A stretch of 64,000 nucleotides of DNA from JAKQEM01 sp964391185 (GCA_964391185.1 CAYMIX010000005.1:1-64000), one strand, 5' to 3'. Counted from the first letter of the stretch, positions 52,536 to 62,113 are shown. Notes: generated by a model not told the origin, from the sequence alone. Numbers and translations are program-made.

Positions 52536-52796
52536 TTACTTGGCAGCAACCATACGAGCTGCAACTGATTTGCGGCGTGCTGCAGTCTTCTTGTGAATGA
52601 TATTGCGCTTAGCAGCTTGATCAATGCTCTTATAGACCTGTGCCAACATCTTCTGCGCCTCATCTTTTTTGCCAGCTTTCGCTGCATCAGTAATTTTACG
52701 CATCATTGTCTTCATCTGCGTCTTGTATGGCTGAAGGCGCGTATTGCGGTCCGCACTCTGACGGGCACTCTTGATGGCAGATTTCGTACGTGGCAT
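52536..52796 (-). CDS. rpsT: Ribosomal protein bS20
   Basis: An 86-residue basic helical protein with MPRTKSAIKSARQSADRN, KTMMRKITDAAKAG and NIIHKKTAARRKSVAA, matching bS20 in length and pattern. TAGAGT lies about 24 nt upstream. It is cotranscribed with ruvX. Confidence 0.95.
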   Translation of the reverse strand: MPRTKSAIKSARQSADRNTRLQPYKTQMKTMMRKITDAAKAGKKDEAQKMLAQVYKSIDQAAKRNIIHKKTAARRKSVAARMVAAK

Positions 52797-52954
52797 AAGG
52801 AAGAAAAGGTGACGGGACTCTAAAGCAGGCCAAACAACCCGTCAAGGACGAAAATACCTAAGAATAAAAGAACGCATTCCTGTAAGGAGAAGCCAACAAT
52901 CATCAATACCTCCGTACTTCCATACTTTTGCACCTAAATATACTGTTTATTGCA

Positions 52955-52982
52955 TTGACCACACCCCTGTCAGCCCTACAAT
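52955..52982 (+). promoter_or_regulatory. glmS promoter, leaderless
   Basis: TTGACC (52955-52960), a 16-nt spacer and TACAAT (52977-52982) are followed by exactly 7 nt before the glmS ATG at 52990, so transcription should start at the A of AUG. The clearest full promoter of the leaderless class in the window. Confidence 0.85.
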
Positions 52983-52989
52983 ACCCCGC

Positions 52990-54774
52990 ATGTGCGGTAT
53001 TTTCGGATATGTCGGCAAACGAACCGACGCAGTAGAAATGGCAGTAGAAGGGCTCAAAAACCTCGAATATCGTGGATATGATTCCTGGGGAGTTGCCTGG
53101 AAAGATGGCAATGCACTCACTGCTCGTAAAAAAATCGGCAAAATTAGTGGAGTAAATGGCCGTGAGCTCTGTGAAAATTCCTCCATAGCCATTGGCCACA
53201 CGCGTTGGGCAACGCATGGTGGAGTAACGGAGATGAATGCACACCCGCATTTAAGTGAAGATAACACCGTTGCAGTCGTGCATAACGGCATTGTCGAGAA
53301 TTATCAGGAGCTGAAGAAAGAACTAAAGGCGAAGGGGCATTCGTTCCTCTCCGAGACAGATACGGAAATTATTCCTCATCTAATAGAAGAGTATCTGAAG
53401 GAAACAAGTGACTTTGCACATGCTGTGCGCATGGCATGTCAGCGCTTTACTGGTCGCTATGCAATCCTCGCAGTGCACGCAACCTCGGACACGATCGTCG
53501 CAGCACGCACAGGCTCGCCGCTCATTATAGGAGTAGAGAAAACAAAAGATGGTGAAGGTTATTTTATTGCCTCTGACACTCCAGCATTCATGAAGAACAC
53601 ACGCCTCGTTCAATATTTGGATGATGGTGAAATGGTTGTGACTGATGGAAAAGGAATTCTCTTTACGGACATTGCAACAGGAGAGGAGCGCATCAAGCGC
53701 GAGATTCCGCTAAGTTGGACCGCTGAATCATCAGAAAAAGGTGACTTCGCGCATTACATGATGAAAGAGATTATGGATCAAAAAGAGTCGGTAGCTCGCG
53801 CTGTAAACCAAGATGATGAAGAAATTCTTACTCTTGCCGAGGCTATTCGCAATGCAAAAGGTACTTTCCTTGCAGCATGCGGAACAGCAGGTAAAGCATG
53901 TATGGCAGCGGAGTATTTCTTTTCTGTCGTCGCACAACATCACGTGAACTTCGCGCCAGCGAGCGAGTTTAAGTTGTATCATCACTTCTTACAGCCAGAA
54001 AGTTTGCTCATCGTTGTATCACAAAGTGGAGAAACAGCTGACGTGCTCGAAGCGATGAACGTCGCAAAACGTAAGGGCGCGAAAGTTCTTTCGATTGTCA
54101 ACGTGCCTGGCTCCAGTATTGATCGAGCATCGGATTACACACTGCACATCAACGCAGGACCTGAGCGTGCCGTTGCTTCGACCAAAGCCCTCACAGGTCA
54201 GCTCGCAGTGCTCCTCCTTATTGCCTACGCACTCGGAGGAAAATTAGCTGAAGGGAAAAAGCTGCTGCTCGAAACAGCATCGATGATCAATGACATGTTG
54301 AACCCCCGTTATGTGAATCGTCTTAAGGATCTCGCTGAGAACATCAAGCACAAAGAAGATTGTTATATCATTGGAAAGAGTTGGAACTATCCAATGGCAC
54401 TTGAGAGTGCAATTAAGATACAAGAAGTGAGCTACATCCACGCTGAAGGTTTTGCTGGAGGCGAACTAAAACACGGACCAATAGCGCTCATCGAAGAAGG
54501 AACTCCATGTTTCATCCTCGCAGGCAACGATGAAGTGACACCGGATATTTTGAGTAACGCCGTGCAGCTGAAAGCTCGCGGTGGATTTGTTATCGGCATC
54601 GCACCAGAAAATAATGAAATCTTCGATGAATGGATCAAGGTGCCAGATGCTGGTAACGCCCAAGCGCTCGTAAATGTGATTCCCATTCAGGTGCTCGCAT
54701 ATGAACTCGCGGTGCAACGTGGTAAAGATCCTGATATGCCACGAAACCTTGCGAAATCTGTCACAGTCAAATGA
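52990..54774 (+). CDS. glmS: Glucosamine-6-phosphate synthase GlmS
   Basis: A 594-residue amidotransferase making glucosamine-6-phosphate from fructose-6-phosphate and glutamine, for peptidoglycan and surface sugars. The N-terminal glutaminase domain starts MCGIFGYVG with catalytic Cys2 and has GHTRWATHGG. Two SIS isomerase domains follow (ACGTAGKACMAAEYF, VVSQSGETADVLEA, SYIHAEGFAGGELKHGP), and the end reads MPRNLAKSVTVK. No glmS ribozyme is possible because the message is leaderless. The stop overlaps the next start (ATGA). Confidence 0.98.
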   Translation: MCGIFGYVGKRTDAVEMAVEGLKNLEYRGYDSWGVAWKDGNALTARKKIGKISGVNGRELCENSSIAIGHTRWATHGGVTEMNAHPHLSEDNTVAVVHNGIVENYQELKKELKAKGHSFLSETDTEIIPHLIEEYLKETSDFAHAVRMACQRFTGRYAILAVHATSDTIVAARTGSPLIIGVEKTKDGEGYFIASDTPAFMKNTRLVQYLDDGEMVVTDGKGILFTDIATGEERIKREIPLSWTAESSEKGDFAHYMMKEIMDQKESVARAVNQDDEEILTLAEAIRNAKGTFLAACGTAGKACMAAEYFFSVVAQHHVNFAPASEFKLYHHFLQPESLLIVVSQSGETADVLEAMNVAKRKGAKVLSIVNVPGSSIDRASDYTLHINAGPERAVASTKALTGQLAVLLLIAYALGGKLAEGKKLLLETASMINDMLNPRYVNRLKDLAENIKHKEDCYIIGKSWNYPMALESAIKIQEVSYIHAEGFAGGELKHGPIALIEEGTPCFILAGNDEVTPDILSNAVQLKARGGFVIGIAPENNEIFDEWIKVPDAGNAQALVNVIPIQVLAYELAVQRGKDPDMPRNLAKSVTVK

Positions 54775-55193
54775 TCACGGAAGACATCAACGGCGGAGAT
54801 GAAGAACTTCTGACGCCAACACAGGAAGAACTAGTTCTTATGGCTAATTTGAAAGAGAAGTATCCATGGCTATACGAGGCGTATGTTGAATATGATAGTA
54901 AATCTAAACAGGCGATGTTGGCCGTCAGCATACTTCCGTCATCCCACGAAACACTGAAAAGTATGAAACAATATTCGGAAGAAGAGCTGTATCTGCTGCT
55001 AGTCCGAACAAGTCCTGATTCCCGTGCATCATTATTGCGGAGATACTCCCTCGGATATGAAGGATCCTTCGAAGCGGTGAGAAAGCAAATTGTTGCCACA
55101 GTGCTAGCTATAATAAAAAACCCAGATGATCGCACTCCTAAAGATTTAGAGGCACTGAAACGGTTATTTAAATGGGATCGTCCTACTGAATAA
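54771..55193 (+). CDS. Hypothetical protein, coupled to glmS
   Basis: A 140-residue soluble helical protein of unknown family (EELVLMANLKEKYPWLYEAY, LASIIKN-like helices, ending LFKWDRPTE). Its ATG overlaps the glmS TGA by four bases, so it is translated by coupling and is probably coexpressed with glmS. Confidence 0.6.
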   Translation: MITEDINGGDEELLTPTQEELVLMANLKEKYPWLYEAYVEYDSKSKQAMLAVSILPSSHETLKSMKQYSEEELYLLLVRTSPDSRASLLRRYSLGYEGSFEAVRKQIVATVLAIIKNPDDRTPKDLEALKRLFKWDRPTE

Positions 55194-55215
55194 ATTTCAG
55201 TGATATAATGCATTC

Positions 55216-55404
55216 GTGTTACTTGAAAACTCCATTGATGACGGCTACTTCGATGAAGAACAACTCAAGAAGAGGAGACGCAGAATTAGACCGAACTGGC
55301 CAAAGCCAGTTCCTATTCCTCCTGACCAAAAGCCTATTAGGCTTCCGGTAAAACCTATCTGGGCGGAAACACGTAGGTCGCTGGAGAATATTATTGCGAT
55401 GTAA
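55216..55404 (+). CDS. Small proline/arginine-rich protein
   Basis: A 62-residue ORF with a GTG start. TATAAT (55204-55209) ends 6 nt before the GTG, so a leaderless message is predicted. It has an acidic start (DDGYFDEEQL), a basic run (KKRRRRIRPNW) and a repeated proline pattern (PVPIPPDQKPIRLPVKPIW). Function unknown; coding is supported mainly by the promoter position. Confidence 0.5.
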   Translation: MLLENSIDDGYFDEEQLKKRRRRIRPNWPKPVPIPPDQKPIRLPVKPIWAETRRSLENIIAM

Positions 55405-55412
55405 TCCATCGA

Positions 55413-57986
55413 TTACTTTTCATCCGGCGGAATGCCATAGTATCCAAAAAGGAATGTAGCAATTTCTTTGAAGACAGGAGCAGATGTTGATTCTGCGAAT
55501 AAGTTCTGACGGAACTTCGGCCGATCGAATTTTACAAGAAGAATGAATTTTGGATGCTGTGGTGGAGCGTACCCCATGAAGGTGTTCACCGTGGAACCTG
55601 TTCCTGTTTCGTAGCGGCCGCCAGGACCGGCGATCTGTGACGTTCCCGTTTTACCGGCCAATTGATACCCTTTCACTTTACCAGCCTTCGCAAAACCGTA
55701 GTTACTCGAAGCTGTGAGCATCGATGTAATTGTCTCTGATGCTTCTGGCGTAATCACTTGATCGATCACGCGTGGCTCAATCGTCTCAACTGACCCATCC
55801 GGATGAACGATGCGATCAACAATTGTTGGTTTCATCAATTTTCCACCGTTTGCGAGTGCAGCGAAGCCTGTGATCACTTGGAGAGGTGTAGCAGAGAAAC
55901 CATGTCCGAATGCTGCTGTTGCAAGATCGGATGCGCTCCACACACGCCATGGTTTCACCTCACCAGTAAGTTCATCTTCCAATTCAACACCAGTAATTTT
56001 ACTAAAACCGAAACGTTCAATCATGCGATGAAATAATTTGCGTCCGAGTTTTTGTGAGACACTCGTCATGCATGTGTTGATGGAAAATGCGAGGCAATCC
56101 GTCATGGAGACTTTGCCATAATAATTGAGAAGAGCGTTCTTAATTTCGTACTCGTCGACTTTGACCGGCCCGATGTCATCATAGATATCCTGTGCCTCAA
56201 CTTCTCCTTGATCTATAGCAATAGCCATTGTTATCGCTTTCATAACGGACCCTGGTTCATAGATTTCTTGGATAGTGCGGTTCAAATATGCACCGACTCC
56301 AATATTATTTTTATACTTAAGCCAAATACCTTTTACAGCAGTAGGAAATACTTCGAAACGCGCATTTTCCCCCTCGTACACGTAGTAACGAGCAAGGTCT
56401 TGCAGGTCATACATTTTTTCGACTTCATTCAGTAATTCTTGTGCGGTATCTGAAAACGTTGCGCGGCCTTCGGGGGAAAATATTGTCTTACGAAAATCTT
56501 TGACGATGCGAGAATTATTAATCGGGTTATAAATTTCTGCGACAATCAGATCCTCTTCGCCTGAAGGAATGAACAATGGAACTTTTTCATACACATCAGC
56601 GTAATCGTTGCGCTCAAAGAGGGGAGCATTCGCCATCGCAATCACACGTCCCGTATGCGGATCCATCACAATTGCCTGGGCACTTTCCGCCTTATAATTT
56701 TTGACGGCAGTATCGAGAATTTTTTCCACTTCTTTCTGAACGAAAGGGTCAATTGTAAGGACCATTGTGTCTCCATCCTTTGGATCAATAATCGTTTGGT
56801 CCGATGTAAGAATTTGACCACCTTGAAGGTCGCTCACGGTGCTAATAAGACCTTCCTGACCACGTAATTGGCCGTCAAATGTACGTTCAACTCCGTATTG
56901 TGCCTCTTGGTTCGTATTCATGAATCCTACGACGTGCGAAGCAATAGTCCCATCAGGATAGTAACGCCAATGTTCCGGAATGATGGCGATGGAGCGCAGA
57001 GGATCAAGTATTTTTTCAGCAGCAGCATTATCGATTGCAGCTTGCTTGCGTGCATTTGTTTCTTTGATGGAAGTGAGTTTCATTTGCTTCACTTGGAGTG
57101 ACAAATCAGGCGAAAGCTTTCGCATAATTGGCACATAACGGAGTGGCCGTGAGCGCAGGGAATATTCGACGGTATCGGAATCGACGCTGATCACCGGTGC
57201 GAGCGTGCGTGCGATGAACCCGATTTTGCCTTGGTTTATTTCCTCAGGATCTCCGAAGATTAACTTTTCATCCTCATTAACATAGATGCCATGAATATTG
57301 AGTGCGCCAATATTCGCAATTTCCTCTTTTGTCGCACTATATTTTAGCGGAACAAATGTCACACGTTGTCCTCCGATACGTCGCTCGATATCGCGGGCAA
57401 AAAGTCGCCGTGCTTCTGTGAGATCCGGAATATCAAGATCTTCTGCGTTTGGTAACGGGATTTCCGGAGGAAGTGGTTCTAACAGTGCACCCGTGTGCAA
57501 ATGACGAACAAGTAAAAGAGGATCGAACGCCGAGCTATAGGGAGAACCAATAAAGGTGACAAGTTCCCGTGGACAAGCTGGATCTCCTTTAGAACACAAT
57601 GCATGATATGTTGGTGTAAGCAGGAGGTCTGCAAGTTTTTCAGCAACGACTGAGTGGCTATCGCCTGGAACTTTTGCAGGATCAATATTCACAGGATCGA
57701 CATACAACAAATCAAGTGTTGTATTAGTAGCTAAAATCGTCGTTTCATCAGTCTTACTATTGAGAGCGAGAATCTGCCCACGCTGTGCGGGAAGTCGAAC
57801 ACCTCCGAAATGCTGATCTTGCGCTAAAGCATAATATTCATTTTTGTCTATAACTTGTAGCTCCATTAAACGAGCCACTATAAGAAGGCCACAGACAAGT
57901 AAAATACCATGCACAAAGACCATTCTCTGTAAAAGAGAACGCTTCTTCTGAGTCTCAGACAATGGTGAGAGTCTCTTGGGCAACAT
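55413..57986 (-). CDS. Class B penicillin-binding protein (FtsI/PBP2-like)
   Basis: An 857-residue D,D-transpeptidase that cross-links peptidoglycan. It has one membrane helix (about residues 24-45), a long dimerisation/pedestal region with an insertion, and the C-terminal transpeptidase domain with YEPGSVMKA (SxxK, near residue 577), SINTCM (SxN, near 637) and AGKTGTSQ (KTG, near 780). It is larger than typical FtsI (~580), mostly because of inserts in residues about 150-320 and 470-560. ATG 57986 is preferred; a longer frame would run into the divergent ATPase gene. Confidence 0.93.
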   Translation of the reverse strand: MLPKRLSPLSETQKKRSLLQRMVFVHGILLVCGLLIVARLMELQVIDKNEYYALAQDQHFGGVRLPAQRGQILALNSKTDETTILATNTTLDLLYVDPVNIDPAKVPGDSHSVVAEKLADLLLTPTYHALCSKGDPACPRELVTFIGSPYSSAFDPLLLVRHLHTGALLEPLPPEIPLPNAEDLDIPDLTEARRLFARDIERRIGGQRVTFVPLKYSATKEEIANIGALNIHGIYVNEDEKLIFGDPEEINQGKIGFIARTLAPVISVDSDTVEYSLRSRPLRYVPIMRKLSPDLSLQVKQMKLTSIKETNARKQAAIDNAAAEKILDPLRSIAIIPEHWRYYPDGTIASHVVGFMNTNQEAQYGVERTFDGQLRGQEGLISTVSDLQGGQILTSDQTIIDPKDGDTMVLTIDPFVQKEVEKILDTAVKNYKAESAQAIVMDPHTGRVIAMANAPLFERNDYADVYEKVPLFIPSGEEDLIVAEIYNPINNSRIVKDFRKTIFSPEGRATFSDTAQELLNEVEKMYDLQDLARYYVYEGENARFEVFPTAVKGIWLKYKNNIGVGAYLNRTIQEIYEPGSVMKAITMAIAIDQGEVEAQDIYDDIGPVKVDEYEIKNALLNYYGKVSMTDCLAFSINTCMTSVSQKLGRKLFHRMIERFGFSKITGVELEDELTGEVKPWRVWSASDLATAAFGHGFSATPLQVITGFAALANGGKLMKPTIVDRIVHPDGSVETIEPRVIDQVITPEASETITSMLTASSNYGFAKAGKVKGYQLAGKTGTSQIAGPGGRYETGTGSTVNTFMGYAPPQHPKFILLVKFDRPKFRQNLFAESTSAPVFKEIATFLFGYYGIPPDEK

Positions 57987-58036
57987 CGGAGGTAAGGAGG
58001 ATAGCAGGGGAGTACGGTTTGTGGTATACTGTTTCG

Positions 58037-59137
58037 ATGGCATTGAAAGACTTTTCCGGACTCCCTGGCGACCAACTTTTGGAGCAGTTACAGCAGTACT
58101 GTGCCGAAATAGGCGTATCCGATATTCATACATCTCCAGAAAAAGAACATGTCCGCATTGAAATCCGTCTCCACGGAATGCTTGAGGAGTTGCCACCGAT
58201 GACGAAACAAACATACGAACAATTTGTACGCAAAATTAAGTTCGATTCTAAGCTCAAACTCAACATTACAAATATTCCACAAGATGGTCAGTACACATTT
58301 GATGCGCCAGCTCGCACGGTCAACATTCGTGTTGCAACATTACCAACGCGTTTTGGTGAATCAGTCACGCTTCGTTTGCTCGATCCGAAGAAAGGAATTA
58401 TTCCGCTCGTAGAACTTGGGTTCCCAGGGGACATGAAAGACCAGCTGGAAACGCTCGCGAAGCTCCCAAACGGACTCATCCTCGTAACAGGTCCAACCGG
58501 CTCTGGAAAAACGACGACACTCTATTCACTCCTTTCGACGTTAATTGGAACCAAGCGCAATATCGTCACGCTCGAAGACCCCGTCGAATATGAAATCAAA
58601 GGAATTGTGCAGAGTGAAATTGACCCTGACCACGGCTTCACGTTTGCCTCTGGACTCCGCAGCGTCTTGCGCCATGACCCAAACGTCATTCTCGTCGGAG
58701 AAATCCGCGACCTCGAGACGGCACAGACCGCTATCGATGCAGCACTTACGGGTCACTTAGTGCTCAGCACACTCCACACAAACTCTGCAATAGAAGCGAT
58801 TCCACGCTTGCTCTCGATGGGTGTTAGTCCCTATACATTTGCACCCGCACTCCGCGCGATTCTTGCACAGCGCCTTATTCGAACATTATCCGATACTGCC
58901 AAAAATAGTGGATCGTACGATGCATCGTCACCAGAAACGTACAGCGGACAAATGGTACTCCCCGAGCTTATAACGGTGAGTGCGCAGCTGCGTGACATGA
59001 TTCTCGTTCAGGAACGCGAAGAACTCGTTGAGGAACAAGCGAAGAAAGATGGATATGTAACAATGAAAGAGTGGGGAAAGGTTCTCGTCGAACAAAAGAT
59101 CACCTCAAAAGAAGAAATCGAACGCGTGACTTCTTGA
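58037..59137 (+). CDS. Type II secretion/type IV pilus ATPase (PilB/GspE-like)
   Basis: A 366-residue hexameric ATPase of the GspE/PilB/PilT family: SDIHTSPEKEHVRIEIRLHG, Walker A GPTGSGKTTTLYS, Asp box TLEDPVEYE, Walker B ILVGEIRDLETA and His box STLHTNSAIEA. The C-terminal zinc-binding tetracysteine motif of typical GspE is missing, and the protein is short. It could drive pilus assembly or retraction; no pilin or other pilus gene is next to it. TATACT (58025-58030) ends 6 nt before the ATG. Confidence 0.9.
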   Translation: MALKDFSGLPGDQLLEQLQQYCAEIGVSDIHTSPEKEHVRIEIRLHGMLEELPPMTKQTYEQFVRKIKFDSKLKLNITNIPQDGQYTFDAPARTVNIRVATLPTRFGESVTLRLLDPKKGIIPLVELGFPGDMKDQLETLAKLPNGLILVTGPTGSGKTTTLYSLLSTLIGTKRNIVTLEDPVEYEIKGIVQSEIDPDHGFTFASGLRSVLRHDPNVILVGEIRDLETAQTAIDAALTGHLVLSTLHTNSAIEAIPRLLSMGVSPYTFAPALRAILAQRLIRTLSDTAKNSGSYDASSPETYSGQMVLPELITVSAQLRDMILVQEREELVEEQAKKDGYVTMKEWGKVLVEQKITSKEEIERVTS

Positions 59138-59207
59138 GCATCTTCTTTACTCGAACTCTCAGATAGCCTTGCGGAGACATAGGCTCGTGCCGTACGATTT
59201 TTTCCCT

Positions 59208-60905
59208 ATGTTTCGCAGGTACAGACAACGTCGTGGCCCGTACGCCATGGCAGCACCATCCGTGTTCCCATCCATCCTCCGTAGCCTCATCTTGCTCGGA
59301 GTTGCATTGCTACTACTGTACTTCGTGGGCAAGTGGGTGCTTTGGATTTTTGGAGTCGGTGGAGACATACAACGTAACTCTGTGATGATGAGTGTTGAAA
59401 ACCGCAGCACCGTGAGCGTGTCCTTAGAAGGAGGTCTGATGCAACGTGCCGAAGGATCTATCAAACTCTATGAAGATGATCGTGTGACAACAGGAGGCAA
59501 CGGGCATGCCTTGCTGACATTCTTCGATGGAACAACAGCCCGCTTGGATGTACAGTCTGATGTGACAATAGGGGATAGCACACGCGGTTCGGAGGAATCA
59601 TCACTCGCATTGAATGTAGCAGCAGGATCCCTGTGGATTCGCACACCAGATGTTGACACATATTCTGGAGCAATTATTCGTGAAATCGTGACACCCCGTT
59701 TTTCCATTTCTCTTCCAAGTGATGCAGAAGTTGTCATTGACCAAAATGCACTCATTGTCTTTAGTGCAGATGGTGCTGGTGTGGGTGTAACAATGAACGG
59801 AGCTGATGAAGCTTCCTATATTGGTGAAGGTCAGCAACTACAATTGCCAGATGGTGATATAACTCAAGATATTTCACGCTTCCGCTCGGCTATCGAACCA
59901 CTCGCCGTCCAGCGTTCCTTTATAGAGGAGTCGCGTGGCATCGTTATTGCACCATCAGGATCAGGCACAACAGTCGCCGTCAGCGATGAGGAAGTATTGA
60001 GCATCACAGCGCCAGCAGACCGCACAAACGTTACAACAAGCACTGTGAAGGTCGAAGGTACGGTAAGCCCACGTGTCGAACGCGTGCGGGTGAGCGGCTA
60101 CGACGCAACCATCAACCGCGACATGAAAACATTCTCCCAAGAATTATCAGTAAAGGAAGGTGAAGATACGAAGATTACCATTGAAGCTCTCGATGCTCGC
60201 GGCATTACACTTGCCCGAGAAATTCGCACAGTCCGCCGCGGCACACAGGAGATCAAACCTCCAGCAATTACATCACCTGCTAAAACAGGGGAAACGTACC
60301 GCACACAACGTGCAGAGTTCGAAATCGTCGGCACAGCTCCAGCAGGAGCAGCGGGAATTATGGTGAATGAATATAAGCTACAACTCTTTCGCTCTGGCGA
60401 TACAAATTGGAGCTATCTCGCAAGCACGGCATTGAATAACCTCAAACAGGGTACAAACGTATTTGATGTCTACACACTCGATGTCGCTGGCAACAAGAGT
60501 CAACCAGCGCGTATTACAATCTTACTAGAAGCTGGAAGCGAAGGAGTCGTTGGAACTTCTGGTAGCACGACATCACAAGTAACATTCGATGAAACGACCT
60601 TGCCAAATAATGCACCACTTCTTCCTGGGACAATTGCAGTCACTGGCCCAACCGCAGGAGCTTCGCACACGGCTACAGGTAGCGAATTCTTGCTTGAGGG
60701 AACAGCCCCAAAGTCCACGACGAATGTATGGGTGAATGGCTACCGTTTGCAGCTCTACAAGCCAGGCAGCGGGTACTGGAACTACATCGCCAAGGCTGAA
60801 TACAACACGCTCAAACCAGGAAAGAACGTGTATAAGATCGTCGCACGCAACGAAAAGAACGAGATCATTGATACGTTCGAGTACACAGCGACCTATAACC
60901 CGTAA
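59208..60905 (+). CDS. Membrane-anchored FecR-domain protein with two C-terminal repeats
   Basis: A 565-residue protein with a basic start (FRRYRQRRGP), one membrane helix (about residues 24-50) and a FecR-like domain (about 60-230, GSIKLYEDDRVTTGG and ALLTFFDGTTARLD). An Ig-like domain follows, and then two related C-terminal repeats at about 350-440 and 465-560, each with VNEYKLQLFRSGDTNWSYLA or VNGYRLQLYKPGSGYWNYIA. FecR domains are beta-helical sensors or surface scaffolds. ATG 59208 has TACGAT 9 nt upstream. It follows the PilB-like gene on the same strand. Confidence 0.82.
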   Translation: MFRRYRQRRGPYAMAAPSVFPSILRSLILLGVALLLLYFVGKWVLWIFGVGGDIQRNSVMMSVENRSTVSVSLEGGLMQRAEGSIKLYEDDRVTTGGNGHALLTFFDGTTARLDVQSDVTIGDSTRGSEESSLALNVAAGSLWIRTPDVDTYSGAIIREIVTPRFSISLPSDAEVVIDQNALIVFSADGAGVGVTMNGADEASYIGEGQQLQLPDGDITQDISRFRSAIEPLAVQRSFIEESRGIVIAPSGSGTTVAVSDEEVLSITAPADRTNVTTSTVKVEGTVSPRVERVRVSGYDATINRDMKTFSQELSVKEGEDTKITIEALDARGITLAREIRTVRRGTQEIKPPAITSPAKTGETYRTQRAEFEIVGTAPAGAAGIMVNEYKLQLFRSGDTNWSYLASTALNNLKQGTNVFDVYTLDVAGNKSQPARITILLEAGSEGVVGTSGSTTSQVTFDETTLPNNAPLLPGTIAVTGPTAGASHTATGSEFLLEGTAPKSTTNVWVNGYRLQLYKPGSGYWNYIAKAEYNTLKPGKNVYKIVARNEKNEIIDTFEYTATYNP

Positions 60906-60920
60906 TCAGCTTTCAAGGTT

Positions 60921-61862
60921 TTACGCTATCGAGCTATCAAGCTTTAATTCTCTGAGATTCTTCAGGAAGGTTCCCGAAGGTTTGGAAACAACTTCGTGTT
61001 CCTTGTTATCAGCAGGGGAGACAAATGCTAATTGCCATGCATGAAGACACAGCATATCAATGCCATATTCCTCTGATAACTTTTCACTCGTTGGGGTGTG
61101 GTATGCAGGATCACCAAGAATCGGATGACCAATTCCCTGTAGGTGCACACGAATTTGGTGTGTGCGACCTGTATGCAACTCACACGAAACTAAGGTAATT
61201 CCATTGTATGTAGAAAGCGTGCGATATGTCGTCTTCGCTTCGCGCGTTTTGCTCGAACCAAGCAATGTCATTTTTGTACGATCAACCGAACTTCGTCCGA
61301 TTGATGCGTCGATAACTGCAGCTGGAGGATCGGGCGTGCCAGCAACGATCGCGAGGTAAATTTTTCTGATAGTGCGATCTTCGAATTGTTTCTGTAGTGC
61401 CTTGTGGTTAGCAGGAGACTTGGCGATAAGCAGCGAACCTGTCGTGTCTTTATCAAGACGGTGAACTAATACAGCAGCACTGGAAAAAGGGATTTTACGT
61501 TGCTTAAAGAGAAATGCGATCCCATGCAAAATAGTCGCTGCGTCTTTCGGGATTCCAGCACCAGGATGCACGGGGATACCAGATGGTTTATTGATAACAA
61601 AACATGCATCGTCTTCGTACAAAATTTCGAGCTTGAGATCCATCGCTTTCAAACGAGTTTCCGTCACAGGCTCACTCGTCTTGGACATTTGAACAACATC
61701 GCCCTCTTCCACCATTGAAGCAGGTTTGCGAGCGATACGGCCATTCACCATGACCAAACCTTCTTTGACAAAATCGCGCGCATTCACACGGCTGATTTTT
61801 GCATCAGTTTTCGAGAGAAATACATCAAGCCGGCTGGTTTCGGTCGCGGTCCATTCGTGCAT
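60921..61862 (-). CDS. RluA/RluD-family pseudouridine synthase
   Basis: A 313-residue enzyme modifying uridines in 23S rRNA or tRNA. An N-terminal S4 RNA-binding domain (RLDVFLSKTDAKISRVNARD) is followed by the catalytic domain with VLVHRLDKDTTGSLLIAK (catalytic Asp) and HTGRTHQIRVHL. Which uridines it modifies cannot be told. ATG 61862 has TATACT exactly 7 nt upstream, marking it as leaderless; the longer frame runs through hairpins and is rejected. Confidence 0.93.
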   Translation of the reverse strand: MHEWTATETSRLDVFLSKTDAKISRVNARDFVKEGLVMVNGRIARKPASMVEEGDVVQMSKTSEPVTETRLKAMDLKLEILYEDDACFVINKPSGIPVHPGAGIPKDAATILHGIAFLFKQRKIPFSSAAVLVHRLDKDTTGSLLIAKSPANHKALQKQFEDRTIRKIYLAIVAGTPDPPAAVIDASIGRSSVDRTKMTLLGSSKTREAKTTYRTLSTYNGITLVSCELHTGRTHQIRVHLQGIGHPILGDPAYHTPTSEKLSEEYGIDMLCLHAWQLAFVSPADNKEHEVVSKPSGTFLKNLRELKLDSSIA

Positions 61863-61912
61863 GCCGGACAGTATAGTTGATTTCATACAGAAACGGAGAC
61901 ATAATCGTAAAC

Positions 61913-61996
61913 CGCCTTTCTCTTTTGGAAAGGCGACAAACTTGAGTCTCGGGTGCATTGCACCCTAGAGACTCCCCCGGTGTAGGCGCACCGGGG
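61913..61996. repeat. Three consecutive perfect stem-loops
   Basis: Three hairpins in 84 bp: CGCCTTTC/GAAAGGCG (61913-61935), GAGTCTC-GGGTGC/GCACCC-TA-GAGACTC (61944-61974) and CCCCGGTG/CACCGGGG (61975-61996, ends next to the second). They lie between the divergent promoters of the pseudouridine synthase and tyrS genes. No U-run follows. The remaining 61997-62100 holds no other structure I can name. Confidence 0.75.
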
Positions 61997-62100
61997 TATT
62001 TCTAAACACAAGTATCGCTGCTGGCCTGCACACAACCTTGGCTAGCTCTCCTCAACAGCGTAGCAATGCGTCAGAGTCTTCTTTTCAAATGCAAATCCGC

Positions 62101-62106
62101 TACAAT
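62101..62106 (+). promoter_or_regulatory. tyrS -10 box
   Basis: TACAAT ends 7 nt before the tyrS ATG at 62114, so a leaderless message is expected. No convincing -35 hexamer is seen. Confidence 0.6.
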
Positions 62107-62113
62107 CCCACCC

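Noticed and set aside
60921..61958. 345-residue version of the pseudouridine synthase
   Set aside because: The extra N-terminus is encoded by the stem-loop block, and TATACT marks the start at 61862.
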